In this document: piece after piece, positions 55,072 to 64,000 of the stretch | Numbering within the stretch: the stretch's first letter is position 1 | Layout: the number at the start of each line of letters is the position of its first letter | Assembly: GCA_017303395.1 (NCBI GenBank) | Contig: JAFLBN010000005.1 | Location: 62,001 to 126,000 of the forward strand | DNA length: 64,000 nt | Source of the DNA: Chitinophagales bacterium | GTDB lineage: Bacteria; Bacteroidota; Bacteroidia; Chitinophagales; Chitinophagaceae | Reading direction: 5' to 3' | The notes under the pieces: generated by a model | What the model was told of the DNA's origin: nothing | The model's input: only the letters and a program-made list of their open reading frames with translations | Databases searched by the model: none | Position numbers and translations under genes: made by a program

Positions 55072-55731
55072 ATGAATAAGGATTTGAAATACGTGGGTGT
55101 GATAGAGGACAATCCCCATCTTTTAAAAAACGTAGAAAGTTTTCTGAATGTCAGCAGCGAGTACTTTGTAGTATTTAGTGAATCTTCGATAGAAACACTG
55201 GACATAAAATCCATAGAAACTGAACCTGACTTTATTCTACTAGACATTTATCTGAACGGCACAAACAGCATCGTAAAAATAAGGGAGCTGAAAAAACGCT
55301 TCCCTGCTGCCATGATTATTATGATGACGGGCGACAAGGATGATGCCAATATACTGCGCGCCATTCAGCAAGGTGCAGTAGGCTATCTGCATAAGCCATT
55401 CTTGCTTACAGACCTCATTACGGTGCTAAAACAAACTGCAGAAAAACACAGCTATCTGGAAGGTGAAACCCTCATCAGGCTAATGAAAGTACTGAGTGGT
55501 GAAGACACCAAAAACAAGCTGCAAAGCAACTCACAGCTTACACAACGGGAAAGAGACATCATCAATTTGCTGGGCCTTGGCTATTCTTATAAAATGATAA
55601 GTGATGAGCTACGCCTTTCGTACCACACTGTCAACTTCCACATTAAAAACATTTACATCAAGCTCGATGTAAATTCCAAATCAGAACTAATTGCCAAACA
55701 CCTTTTAAATACACAGAATTCCCTCAAATGA
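55072..55731 (+). CDS. NarL/LuxR-type response regulator, 219 aa
   Basis: Receiver with phospho-acceptor Asp58 (ILLDIYLNG) and Lys in GYLHKPF, then a LuxR HTH (QLTQRERDIINLLGLGYSYK then MISDELRLSYHTVNFHIKNI). First gene of a tight operon of four signalling genes; its ATG-A overlaps the next start by 4 bp. Likely output regulator of the phosphorelay. Confidence 0.93.
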   Translation: MNKDLKYVGVIEDNPHLLKNVESFLNVSSEYFVVFSESSIETLDIKSIETEPDFILLDIYLNGTNSIVKIRELKKRFPAAMIIMMTGDKDDANILRAIQQGAVGYLHKPFLLTDLITVLKQTAEKHSYLEGETLIRLMKVLSGEDTKNKLQSNSQLTQRERDIINLLGLGYSYKMISDELRLSYHTVNFHIKNIYIKLDVNSKSELIAKHLLNTQNSLK

Positions 55732-56144
55732 GTTTACACGAAGTATTAGTAGTAGATGATGAAGCAGTGAATAGGTTTGTATTATGCAAATATCTGGAGC
55801 AGTTTGAATTCTTACCCATAGAAGCCGCAAACGGAGAAGAAGCCATAAACACACTGAAAGAAAGGCCCATGTGCAATATCGTATTGCTTGACCTGAATAT
55901 GCCTGTAATGGATGGCTACGAGTTTTTGCAAGAGCTGAATAACAACAACATATTACCCGACAGGGAAATAGTTATAATAATAAACAGCGCATCAGACGAG
56001 GAAACATTTCAGAAAATGTGCAGTACTCACAAGATAAACACACACAATGTGGTGGCTTATGTACAAAAACCGGTAAGCATGCCTTTTGTAATAGAAAAAT
56101 TGAGAGCACAAACACAGAAAAGATTGCAGAATAACAATGCCTAA
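55728..56144 (+). CDS. Single-domain response regulator (CheY-like), 138 aa
   Basis: Receiver only: VVDDE at 8-12, Asp55 in VLLDLNMP, Thr/Ser switch at NSASDE, Lys in VAYVQKPVS. No output domain, so it probably relays phosphate or interacts with a protein partner. Overlaps upstream and downstream genes by 4 and 8 bp. Confidence 0.92.
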   Translation: MSLHEVLVVDDEAVNRFVLCKYLEQFEFLPIEAANGEEAINTLKERPMCNIVLLDLNMPVMDGYEFLQELNNNNILPDREIVIIINSASDEETFQKMCSTHKINTHNVVAYVQKPVSMPFVIEKLRAQTQKRLQNNNA

Positions 56145-58035
56145 CAGCATAGATAAGAACCTGCGACGCATACTGGATGCATTTGCTATTGGTGTATTGC
56201 TGGAAAACGGCAATAGAAAAGTGGCATATACCAACAAGCAATTCCTTTCAATATTCAATATGAATATAGAACCCGAAATGCTATTGGGGGCAGACTGTAA
56301 TGAAATGGCAGAACAGGCAAAGTTTTTCTTTAAAGACCCTGAGAAATTCGAAAAGGACATTACCCGAATCCTGGCCCAGAAGGCAGAAAACAAAGAGGTT
56401 GTAGAAACGGCAGACGGCAGATATTTACAAAGACGGTATGTGCCGATAATGCAATCGGACGAAGTAGAATTTCACCTATGGACTTATGAAGACGTAACAG
56501 ACATTGCCAGCCTGAAGCAAAAGTACGATAAACAAAGGCTGCTGTATGATAAGATACTGAATGAAATGCCGGCAGACATTGCCGTGTTTGATAACAAGCA
56601 CAGGTATGTTTTCGTAAACAAATCAGGGATAAAAGATGAAACCATCCGCAAGTGGCTGATAGGTAAAGATGATTATGAATATGCCGACTACAAAGGATTG
56701 AGCCATGAAGCATTTCATACAAGGCGTGCATTATTCAACAAAGCACTGGAGACTAAAACCCCCGTCAACTGGACTGATGAATATACCCTGAAGGATGGGG
56801 TTAAAAAATATGTGCTGCGCATCTTCTACCCGGTTGTGGAAGACGACGGAACGATAGACCTGGTAATAGGCTATGGTGTAGATACCACAGAGCAGACATT
56901 GAGTGCATTAATGATTGAGAAACAACGCGAGCGATACTTTACACTGGTAAACTCTTTGAGAGACGGTGTGTTTCAGGTAAATGAGGACAGGAAAATTGTT
57001 TATTATAACCAATCATTTGCAGAACTCCTCAATGTTACACCTGAGGATATTGAGCAAGGCACTTTACTGACATCTAAAAATATGCACCCTGAAGACATTG
57101 AAACCATTCGCCCTATTGTGCAGCAAATGTTTCAGCAAGATGCACAGCCACACATGGGCACATTCAGGGTGTGTCATGGAGACGAAATAAAACACTTAGA
57201 ATACCGGGTATGGCCTGTATTCTCTCCCGCAGATGGCTCATCTATGGTTGGGAGGTTTTCAGACATCACACCACAGGTAGAACGCGAACAAAACCTGCAG
57301 GCAATACTGTATAAAGAAAAAGAGTTGAGTGCCATGAAGTCAAACTTCATACACATCACATCTCACGAGCTGCGCACACCACTATCCGTAATACTTTCCT
57401 CGGCAGAAATTGTGGATTATATAGTTGATGCATGGAGTAAAGGACAGCAACCTGGGCTAGACCACAAATCATTTACAAGCAGCATCATAACAGAAGCACT
57501 GCATATAACAGACATATTAAATGACCTGCTGATAGTGGGCAGAATAGAAAACGGCAAGCTGAAATTTGAGCCGGAATACATTCACATCAACAACTACATA
57601 CACAAACTGGCAGCAGAACAGTATTCGCCATTCAAAGACGGACGAATGCTGAAAATAACCTGCGACTGTGATATTGAAAGTACCCGAATGGACATATCAC
57701 TAATGAGGCATGCACTTACCAATCTCATCAACAATGCATTCAAATATTCAGAATACAGGCAAGCACCTGAACTGTGCGTGTATAATGATGAGCACAATCT
57801 TTACTTCAGGGTAAAAGACTATGGCATAGGCATACCGGAGAATGAAATAAAAAACTTGTTCCAATCATTTTATCGGGCATCCAACGTAGGCAATATATCG
57901 GGCACAGGCATAGGGCTGATGGTGGTAGAGCATGTAGCAAAAGTGCATAACGGACACTTAGACGTAAGCAGCGAATTGAACAAAGGAAGCATTTTCACAT
58001 TATCCATATCATTAAACAATGAGCCAGAGAACTAA
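56137..58035 (+). CDS. Soluble PAS-domain sensor histidine kinase, 632 aa
   Basis: No membrane segments. Three PAS domains (about 10-125, 135-255, 265-385), then HisKA with His410 in ITSHELRTPLSV, and HATPase with N-box LTNLINNAFKYSE, G1 VKDYGIGIP and G2 GTGIGLMVVEH. A complete cytoplasmic kinase. Followed by a receiver-kinase gene (17-bp overlap). Probably the phosphate source of the operon. Confidence 0.94.
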   Translation: MPNSIDKNLRRILDAFAIGVLLENGNRKVAYTNKQFLSIFNMNIEPEMLLGADCNEMAEQAKFFFKDPEKFEKDITRILAQKAENKEVVETADGRYLQRRYVPIMQSDEVEFHLWTYEDVTDIASLKQKYDKQRLLYDKILNEMPADIAVFDNKHRYVFVNKSGIKDETIRKWLIGKDDYEYADYKGLSHEAFHTRRALFNKALETKTPVNWTDEYTLKDGVKKYVLRIFYPVVEDDGTIDLVIGYGVDTTEQTLSALMIEKQRERYFTLVNSLRDGVFQVNEDRKIVYYNQSFAELLNVTPEDIEQGTLLTSKNMHPEDIETIRPIVQQMFQQDAQPHMGTFRVCHGDEIKHLEYRVWPVFSPADGSSMVGRFSDITPQVEREQNLQAILYKEKELSAMKSNFIHITSHELRTPLSVILSSAEIVDYIVDAWSKGQQPGLDHKSFTSSIITEALHITDILNDLLIVGRIENGKLKFEPEYIHINNYIHKLAAEQYSPFKDGRMLKITCDCDIESTRMDISLMRHALTNLINNAFKYSEYRQAPELCVYNDEHNLYFRVKDYGIGIPENEIKNLFQSFYRASNVGNISGTGIGLMVVEHVAKVHNGHLDVSSELNKGSIFTLSISLNNEPEN

Positions 58036-59098
58036 GCTATTGGTGGTTGAAGACGATAAAGGCATCAGCAAGGTGATGCAAGCCATATTTCACATCAATG
58101 AAATAGATGCTACTTTCATCGACAATGGGAAGGGGGCTATTGAGGCATTGCAAACACTTAGTCCAGACCTGATACTGTGCGACATAATGCTGCCCGATAT
58201 TGAAGGTTATGAAATACTGAAAGCCGCAAAAAGCAATGTGCGTACCTACACTACCCCATTCATTTTTCTATCTGCCTTTGCAGACCCCAAGGATGTACGC
58301 AAAGGCATGGATCTGGGGGCAGACGATTATATCACAAAGCCTTTCAAATCTCACGAACTGGTAAATGCCATAAAAGCACGTGTACAAATAAAAAAAGAAA
58401 GAGACGAACTGAGCAATCAGCAAATAAACGAGAGCTGGCTGGAAGTAATATCAACCAACTTCAATCACGAATTCCTCACACCGCTCAACAACATACTCAA
58501 TTCCATACAGCTGATATCTGCTACCAAACAAAACATCGATGCCCATCAGTTCGACCATATCATCAAAGACATATCGAATGCGGGAACCAGAATGATGAGA
58601 AACACCCGAAAACTGATATACTACTCTATCATAAAAACAAACGGACTGGCACTGAATACCAGCAAAACCGAAATGAGCCTTAGCAGCCTGATAAATGAAA
58701 CGACTGCTACCATACAAATGCTAAACCCACACAACCTGATATCGGCCCAAATTGCAGACAATATTACCTGCACTACCAATTACGAACACCTGCGTTTCAT
58801 CATCTGCGAATTGTCTGAAAATGCTGCATTGCACAGCAAAAAAGGTGGTGCAGTAAACATTAACCTGAAGAAAGAAGACAACTACACAATCTTTGACATA
58901 AGTAACGAACCGCAGCTTGTACCCAGGATAGATATGCATAACATTCAACCATTTCGTAAATACCACGAAGACAAATCGATGCGCGGGCTGGGGTTGGGGC
59001 TATATATCTGTTGCCAGCTAGCACAGAAAAACGGCTATGAAATAACCACCAAAAGCACAGATACAAGCATTACATTTTCTATGAAGATACCGTGTTGA
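58019..59098 (+). CDS. Receiver-histidine kinase hybrid, 359 aa
   Basis: Reversed hybrid order: N-terminal receiver (EDD at 11-13, Asp55 in LILCDIMLPD, Lys in DYITKPF), then HisKA with His150 in NHEFLTPLNN, then an HATPase domain (about 240-359). The N-box (ICELSENAALHSK) and G2 (RGLGLGLYI) remain, but the G1 Asp-x-Gly-x-Gly is replaced by DISNEPQ, so ATP binding may be weak. It may act as a phosphate acceptor or a tuned kinase. Confidence 0.9.
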   Translation: MSQRTKLLVVEDDKGISKVMQAIFHINEIDATFIDNGKGAIEALQTLSPDLILCDIMLPDIEGYEILKAAKSNVRTYTTPFIFLSAFADPKDVRKGMDLGADDYITKPFKSHELVNAIKARVQIKKERDELSNQQINESWLEVISTNFNHEFLTPLNNILNSIQLISATKQNIDAHQFDHIIKDISNAGTRMMRNTRKLIYYSIIKTNGLALNTSKTEMSLSSLINETTATIQMLNPHNLISAQIADNITCTTNYEHLRFIICELSENAALHSKKGGAVNINLKKEDNYTIFDISNEPQLVPRIDMHNIQPFRKYHEDKSMRGLGLGLYICCQLAQKNGYEITTKSTDTSITFSMKIPC

Positions 59099-59218
59099 TT
59101 GCAGCATATCGCTAAACATCCTATCTTGCATTGAAACGGAAAGCGACCGACTATTTTTGCCGTTCATACTTTTGCTCACAATCTCGTCTAACGGCCCGGC
59201 ATCAATAAAAAATAAGAC

Positions 59219-59668
59219 ATGGAAACATCGACAGGCATCAGAATACACACAAACGACCCAGACGTATTGCTAACAGTGCTGGAACTGCTACCCGACCCAG
59301 CTAGTCTGCGTTGGTTTATATTTGAGGTAGATGGCGTAAGCATAGACCATCCGGACCTTCCTACTATCACAGAAATGATATCGGAGGTAGAAAACACGAA
59401 GTATGGATATGAGCTATCTGCTTATCAATTAAATGAACTGCCTGGTTATTTTGCAGATATATGGTGGCTGACGATTATAGGCCAGAAGGAGCTAATAGTA
59501 AGCAAACACACAGATGAGCAAACTACCTATACACAGGCCGATGTTGTGATTGATATGTTTGACAGCACTTACTGGGATGTTTATAGCAAAGATCACGCAT
59601 ACATTGCCGCCCTCAAAGATGCGCTCGGGCAAGAATACAATATTTCTCAACTGCCACAAGCACATTAA
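59219..59668 (+). CDS. Hypothetical acidic protein, 149 aa
   Basis: Soluble, rich in Asp, Glu and Leu, no signal. Alpha/beta with an aromatic core (GYFADIWWLTIIGQKELIV). It lies between the phosphorelay operon and the DUF4268 gene; a TATTTTTG (59152-59159) could be its -7. No family known to me. Confidence 0.5.
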   Translation: METSTGIRIHTNDPDVLLTVLELLPDPASLRWFIFEVDGVSIDHPDLPTITEMISEVENTKYGYELSAYQLNELPGYFADIWWLTIIGQKELIVSKHTDEQTTYTQADVVIDMFDSTYWDVYSKDHAYIAALKDALGQEYNISQLPQAH

Positions 59669-59696
59669 AAAACAACCAATCCACTATCTTGCAGCC

Positions 59697-60152
59697 ATGT
59701 ACAGCAGGCATGAAGTAGCAAAGCTGAAGGAGACATTCTGGACTACATTTGGCAGGTATATGCAACCCGTAGTACCCGCCGATGGCGAGCGTGTGAATTG
59801 GGTGAACTATAAAACGGGTATTCAGGGCATCAACTTCCGCATGGATGCGGACAGTAAACAAGCGAGCATAGCCATTGTGCTATCGCACAAAGATGCGGGC
59901 ATGCGTGCACAACACTATGCACAACTGCTGCAATTGCAAACCCTGCTGCATAACGAACTGGGCGAGACATGGACGTGGGAAGAAAACACCACCGATGAAT
60001 TTGGCAAGCCCATCAGCCTTGCAGGCACTACAATAAGCGGCATCAACATACTAAAACAGGAAGACTGGCCTGCACTGATATCTTTCCTGAAACCGCGCAT
60101 CATAGCACTGGATGCTTTCTGGAGCAACGTGAAATACGGGTTCGAACTATAG
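59697..60152 (+). CDS. DUF4268 protein, 151 aa
   Basis: The start is ATG 59697 (MYSRHEVAKLKETFWTTFGR); the longer frame overlaps the previous gene out of frame and is not protein-like. Typical family features: FWTTFGRYM start, NYKTGIQGINFRMDAD, then ARLE-like helices and a C-terminal FLKPRIIALDAFWSNVKY. The family is related to restriction-type endonuclease folds but no catalytic set is complete here. Function unknown. Confidence 0.75.
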   Translation: MYSRHEVAKLKETFWTTFGRYMQPVVPADGERVNWVNYKTGIQGINFRMDADSKQASIAIVLSHKDAGMRAQHYAQLLQLQTLLHNELGETWTWEENTTDEFGKPISLAGTTISGINILKQEDWPALISFLKPRIIALDAFWSNVKYGFEL

Positions 60153-60246
60153 ATGACAGCTCGCCGTAGCCAATTGGTTGGTACACCCGAATGGGGGATT
60201 TTTAAATGAACGAAGCATCCTACATTCGGTACATAAAACCCAATTG

Positions 60247-60984
60247 ATGATAAAATACGTATTCGCCACATTGCTTGCGGTTACCATAGCACATACTGCC
60301 AATGCGCAAAACATTATAGTACGCGATAGTAACGGAACGATAGTGAACGGTGATACAATTGAGGTATCTCCCACACTGACACAGAAACCGCCATATACCA
60401 ACATACAAACCAAACTATATGCACAAAACAATACAGGCAGCACTATAGATTTAGGCGCGAAAAAAGCAGAGATAACGCCCGACCCTGATGCAGACCACGG
60501 CATTTGCTTTTACCAATACTGCTACCCTACCAGTGTGTATGTGGCGCCTGATGTGGTGCAACTATTTCCCGCTGCTATAGACAGCAGCTTTAAAGGTACA
60601 TACCTATATCTGGAGAGCAACCACACAGCGGGTAAATATCTGGTAGCCTACACCTTCTTCAACAACAGCAATCCTGCAGACAGTGCTATTGTGTATGTAT
60701 TGTACAACACCAATCCATTAGCAACAGGCATTGCGGCTACTACACTGCAAAACAACATCAGCATCTACCCCAACCCTGCAAATGATGTAATACACTTATC
60801 TGCTGCAACTGACATAAACGGTACACTGACCATCACCAATAGCACAGGCGTGGCGGTATACAAACAAACACTTGCTAACAAACGCACTGCATCAATAGCC
60901 ATCAGCAATTGGGCTGCGGGTGTGTATCATTACAATCTGGAAAGCAAGGGCGAACGTGTAGCAGGCAGCTTTACAAAACTATAG
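60247..60984 (+). CDS. T9SS-secreted protein, 245 aa
   Basis: The start is ATG 60247, giving signal peptide MIKYVFATLLAVTIAHTANA. A single Ig-like domain (about 22-160, EVSPTLTQKPPYTNIQTK, YLESNHTAGKYLVAYTFF), then a T9SS tail (IYPNPANDVIHLSAA, WAAGVYHYNLESKG). Small cell-surface protein. Function unknown. Confidence 0.75.
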   Translation: MIKYVFATLLAVTIAHTANAQNIIVRDSNGTIVNGDTIEVSPTLTQKPPYTNIQTKLYAQNNTGSTIDLGAKKAEITPDPDADHGICFYQYCYPTSVYVAPDVVQLFPAAIDSSFKGTYLYLESNHTAGKYLVAYTFFNNSNPADSAIVYVLYNTNPLATGIAATTLQNNISIYPNPANDVIHLSAATDINGTLTITNSTGVAVYKQTLANKRTASIAISNWAAGVYHYNLESKGERVAGSFTKL

Positions 60985-61000
60985 GGGGCATATACAACAG

Positions 61001-61046
61001 AAAACATCATTGCGTATAAAAACATTTTATATTGCAGTGATGTTTT
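61001..61046. terminator. Long hairpin between convergent genes
   Basis: AAAACATCA..GC paired with GC..TGATGTTTT, continuing inward as TATAAAA, ACA, TTTTATA with two mismatches; followed by TT. It serves the T9SS gene to the left and the DinB-like gene to the right. Confidence 0.55.
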
Positions 61047-61084
61047 TGGTATTTATAGTGCTAGCTAAACTTTGATGCAACCAA

Positions 61085-61558
61085 TTACTTTTCCTCTGCC
61101 TTCAGTAGTTTTTTGATGATGACTATCTGCCCCATGTGGTAGTGGGTATGTTCTATCAACCCGTGCAGATTGCGGTAGTAGATACCATATTTTTCCTGTG
61201 TAAAATATTCTTCCAGTTTTTCATCAGGCAATTGCTCTATGGCAACGACCAGTGCCTGCCAGTTGTCGCTGATAGTATTGCACATGGCTTGCCAGTCGGC
61301 CTCGCTATTGATGGGCGGATGATTGAAGCTGAGTTCGTCTTTAGAATCCAGCGGATTGCCGCGCAGCACATTCAGTATAGCAGCTACATAATACCCCATG
61401 TGAAAGGTAATTACGGCTATCGTATTCATGTCCTGCACTTTGGTGGTAGCCTGTTGCCACGTTACATCTTTCAGTGTATCGTGCAGGTTTACCCATGTCC
61501 AGTTGCCACCATTATATACTTCGTTCAGGTGTTTGGCTATTTGCTTGGTGTATTGCAT
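61085..61558 (-). CDS. DinB-like protein, 157 aa
   Basis: Four-helix-bundle DinB/YfiT-type. Metal-binding histidines: HM in ITFHMGYYV and two in LIEHTHYHMGQIV near the C-terminus. Such proteins often act as thiol-dependent transferases or damage-induced proteins; the exact role is unknown. Single gene. Confidence 0.8.
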   Translation of the reverse strand: MQYTKQIAKHLNEVYNGGNWTWVNLHDTLKDVTWQQATTKVQDMNTIAVITFHMGYYVAAILNVLRGNPLDSKDELSFNHPPINSEADWQAMCNTISDNWQALVVAIEQLPDEKLEEYFTQEKYGIYYRNLHGLIEHTHYHMGQIVIIKKLLKAEEK

Positions 61559-61591
61559 TCCGGCAGTGTTTTTTTTCTATACCGAATATAC

Positions 61592-61999
61592 TTATTCTTC
61601 AGGTTTGAAATCTTCCAGAACATCGTAGAGCGATTTTTCTGAAACTGGTTTTACAATATAGTTCGCCACATCTCCATAGGCCTTGGCACGTTCTACATCT
61701 TCGGGGTTTATGGACGATGTAACGATGTAGATGGTAATCTTGTGCGGTGGTTGTATCTGTGTAAACTCATCCAGAAACTGCCAGCCATCCATCACGGGCA
61801 TGTTCAGATCCAGCAATATCACCTCGGGCATTTTAGAGCCCTCCAGCACAATGGCACTGAGGCTTTCCAATGCTTCCTTCCCGTTTTTGAAAACGAGAAA
61901 CGATTCGCAGAAGCCTGCCATACGCATCACCTTCTTGGTGGCGAATACATATATCGGGTCATCATCCACGATACAAGCAATATCAATCTTTTTGCGCAT
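61592..61999 (-). CDS. Single-domain response regulator (CheY-like), 135 aa
   Basis: Receiver only: VDDD at 11-14, Asp64 in ILLDLNMPVMDG, Lys in NYIVKPVS. The start lies within the 3' end of the upstream kinase gene (17-bp overlap), so it is a partner of that kinase, or a relay. Confidence 0.92.
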   Translation of the reverse strand: MRKKIDIACIVDDDPIYVFATKKVMRMAGFCESFLVFKNGKEALESLSAIVLEGSKMPEVILLDLNMPVMDGWQFLDEFTQIQPPHKITIYIVTSSINPEDVERAKAYGDVANYIVKPVSEKSLYDVLEDFKPEE

Positions 62000-64000
62000 G
62001 CCTCAGATATACTTTAAAACTCGTTCCTTTATTTTCTTCGCTTTCTACATCTATCCTGCCACCCATAGCCTCTACCTGGTTTTTTGTGATGAACAAACCT
62101 ATACCACGCGCATCGCTATTGCCATGGAAAGTTTTGTACATACCAAACAGCTTGTGCTTGATGCGCTTCAGATCCATGCCGATACCATTGTCTGCAAACT
62201 CCAGTTCTGCGTAGCCATCTTTCACTACTGCCTGTACGTGCACATAGGCATCGCGTTCTGCAGATTTATACTTTATACCATTAGTCAGGAAATTGAGCAC
62301 AATGCTATCCATATATGCATCTACGCCCTCTACGTACAAAGCTGCATCTACATAGTTTTCTATGCGTACATTTTTATCATGTGCGATGGCTCTTACATTT
62401 TGTATAGCTGCATCTACCACACTGCGCAGGTGTATGGGCTTCAGGTTTTCGCCAACGGTATTGTTCATCACTACAACCTCATTCAGATGCACAATGGTAT
62501 CGCGCAGGTTATTGGCCGATTGCAGCAGATTTTTCAGCAATTCATCTTCTGCCTTTTCTTCGTTTTCTTGCAGGAACAGGTCTAAGAGTATAGATATATT
62601 GCCTGAATGTGAACGCAGATTGTGCGACACGATGTGGGCAAAATTGCGCAGCCTTTCATTCTGTGCATTCGTTACATCCAGCAGCGATTTTATTTCACGT
62701 TCCACACGTTTTATCTCGCTGATGTCTGCGGCTATACCCAGATAGCCCACTATCTCATCTTTTTCTCGCACGGCAGTAACAGTAAGCTGCACCGGAAACT
62801 GTGTGCCGTCTTTGCGCACATAGGTCCATTCGCGGGTTTCGTATTGCTGCACTTTTGCCAGTTCTGTAAACACATCAAAGTGCTGCACGGTTTTGCCCAG
62901 CTTTTCCGACAACTCCTTGCCACGCGCCTCCATTTCTTCGGCAAGGTGTATTATTTGCGGTGTTTTCAGATGCACCATTTCCTCTCTGCTATAGCCAAGC
63001 AGATTTTCTGCACCTACGTTGAAGCTGGTTATCACTCCCTTAGCATCTGTGCTGATGATACTCACCTGTGTGCTTGCGTTCAATATGCCTTCCAGCCTGT
63101 CGAGCGTTTGTGCCAGTTTGTTTTGGGTGATGCGTTGTGTATTAATATCCGTTATCTGCGATACAAAATGTTTCGGGTTGCCCTCCGCATCGCGCACAAG
63201 CGATACAGATAGTATTGCCCAGATGTATTCACCGTTTTTGTGCAGGTAGCGTTTTTCCAGTTGGTAGTGCTTGCGCTTGCCTTCCAGCAATTCATTTACC
63301 AAAGCAACATCGGGGGCAACATCATCAGGATGGGTTATATCCTGAAACGTAAGCCGTAACAATTCTTCCTCTGTATAGCCAAGTATATTGCTGATGGCAG
63401 CATTCACCGTCACCCATTTACCCGCCAGTGATACAATGGCAATACCCGTAGGCGATGCCTCGAACGCACCACGAAACTGCGATTCGCTCAGCACCAATTG
63501 TTGCGCTGTTTTCTTGCGTGCGGTAATATCTTCTGTGTACATGATGATACCACCTACCTGCCCTTCTGATGCATACCAGGGGCGCACATCCCACGCCAGC
63601 CACTGCTCGCTGCCATCTTCGCGCAGAAAATAAGCATCGTCGTTTTTGTTGATGGCACCTGCCAGACATTCGCGGTGTATCTGTTTCCAGTCTTCACCTA
63701 TTTCAGGAAAAATATCGTAGTGAGATTTACCAATGATATCCATACCCTGCAGCCCGTAGTCGCTAATCCATTTTTGCGATGCAGCAACATAACACATATT
63801 CGCATCGAACATGGCAATGGCAGTAGGCGCTTCATTTACAAATATCTGATTGCGCACATTGCTCTTCTTCAGTTCGCGCGTGCGTATCTCTACTTCTTCT
63901 TCCAGCATGGCATTCAGGTTGCGCAATTCTATCTCTGCTTTCTTTCTTTTTGCATCAATGGCATTCAACCTGTTGGCAGTATTGCGTATCAACAAGAGGC
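61983..64000 (-). CDS. PAS-domain sensor histidine kinase (5' end outside window)
   Basis: The frame is still open at the right edge, so the N-terminus is missing; the visible 672 codons start with a coiled coil (AEIELRNLNAMLEEEVEIRT) of the type found after a membrane/HAMP part. Then three or four PAS domains (FDANMCYVAASQKWISDYG, SLAGKWVTVNAAISNILGY, TDAKGVITSFNVGAENLLGY) and a kinase core with His in FAHIVSHNLRSHSG and ATPase motifs FLTNGIKYKSAE, ADNGIGM, RGIGLFITK. All motifs present. Pairs with the receiver gene downstream. Confidence 0.93.
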   Translation of the reverse strand, partial: LLLIRNTANRLNAIDAKRKKAEIELRNLNAMLEEEVEIRTRELKKSNVRNQIFVNEAPTAIAMFDANMCYVAASQKWISDYGLQGMDIIGKSHYDIFPEIGEDWKQIHRECLAGAINKNDDAYFLREDGSEQWLAWDVRPWYASEGQVGGIIMYTEDITARKKTAQQLVLSESQFRGAFEASPTGIAIVSLAGKWVTVNAAISNILGYTEEELLRLTFQDITHPDDVAPDVALVNELLEGKRKHYQLEKRYLHKNGEYIWAILSVSLVRDAEGNPKHFVSQITDINTQRITQNKLAQTLDRLEGILNASTQVSIISTDAKGVITSFNVGAENLLGYSREEMVHLKTPQIIHLAEEMEARGKELSEKLGKTVQHFDVFTELAKVQQYETREWTYVRKDGTQFPVQLTVTAVREKDEIVGYLGIAADISEIKRVEREIKSLLDVTNAQNERLRNFAHIVSHNLRSHSGNISILLDLFLQENEEKAEDELLKNLLQSANNLRDTIVHLNEVVVMNNTVGENLKPIHLRSVVDAAIQNVRAIAHDKNVRIENYVDAALYVEGVDAYMDSIVLNFLTNGIKYKSAERDAYVHVQAVVKDGYAELEFADNGIGMDLKRIKHKLFGMYKTFHGNSDARGIGLFITKNQVEAMGGRIDVESEENKGTSFKVYLRHAQKD

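Overview
The window looks like chromosome of a Bacteroidota bacterium, most likely Chitinophagaceae or a close relative. Eight secreted proteins end in type IX secretion (T9SS) sorting domains. Promoters follow the Bacteroidota pattern (TTTG, about 19-21 bp, TAnnTTTG). LytS/LytTR two-component pairs, an ECF sigma operon, many small outer-membrane barrels and a single-RRM RNA-binding protein fit the same assignment. I see no rRNA, tRNA, CRISPR array, insertion sequence or integrase.

Region 1 (1-18.8 kb) is a dispersed tailed-phage locus. On the minus strand, reading right to left, it holds a small-terminase-like gene, a tail-assembly-chaperone pair joined by a -1 frameshift at a T9 run, a tape measure protein, a baseplate/hub candidate, fibre-like FN3 proteins, a 217-aa structural candidate with its own strong promoter, and a portal-like protein that runs off the left edge. 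The large terminase is on the plus strand 5 kb away, with host-type genes between. A two-gene secreted/lipoprotein cassette sits in reverse orientation inside the tail operon. No capsid, lysis or recombination gene is visible.

Inside this region, 15.2-17.5 kb holds three regulatory arrays of direct repeats spaced exactly 11 bp apart (GTTAAC/GTTAAT/GTAAAT type). Two drive tandem paralogous secreted beta-sandwich proteins. The third drives no gene but faces an array of about eleven hairpins with a nearly constant CCGTAA loop and changing stems, followed by terminators. This looks like an undescribed non-coding transcript or a decayed third unit. A related array at 50.82-50.87 kb precedes a 31-aa membrane peptide and a strongly folded RNA.

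Region 2 (18.8-36 kb) is host chromosome: a large LytS/LytTR pair, outer-membrane and lipoproteins, an ECF sigma operon, a T9SS subtilisin, and a self-regulated XRE/membrane-protein operon. Region 3 (35-48 kb) holds a divergent oxyR-katG pair, three tandem ELW-DGT repeat T9SS proteins with near-identical tails and shared terminator hairpins, and a LytS/LytTR pair whose probable operators (two 9-N12-9 direct repeats) lie between it and a divergent secreted serine hydrolase. Region 4 (48-64 kb) has small conserved proteins, a TPR-LuxR regulator, cold-shock and RRM RNA-binding proteins, a four-gene overlapping phosphorelay operon, and at the right edge a PAS histidine kinase with its receiver.
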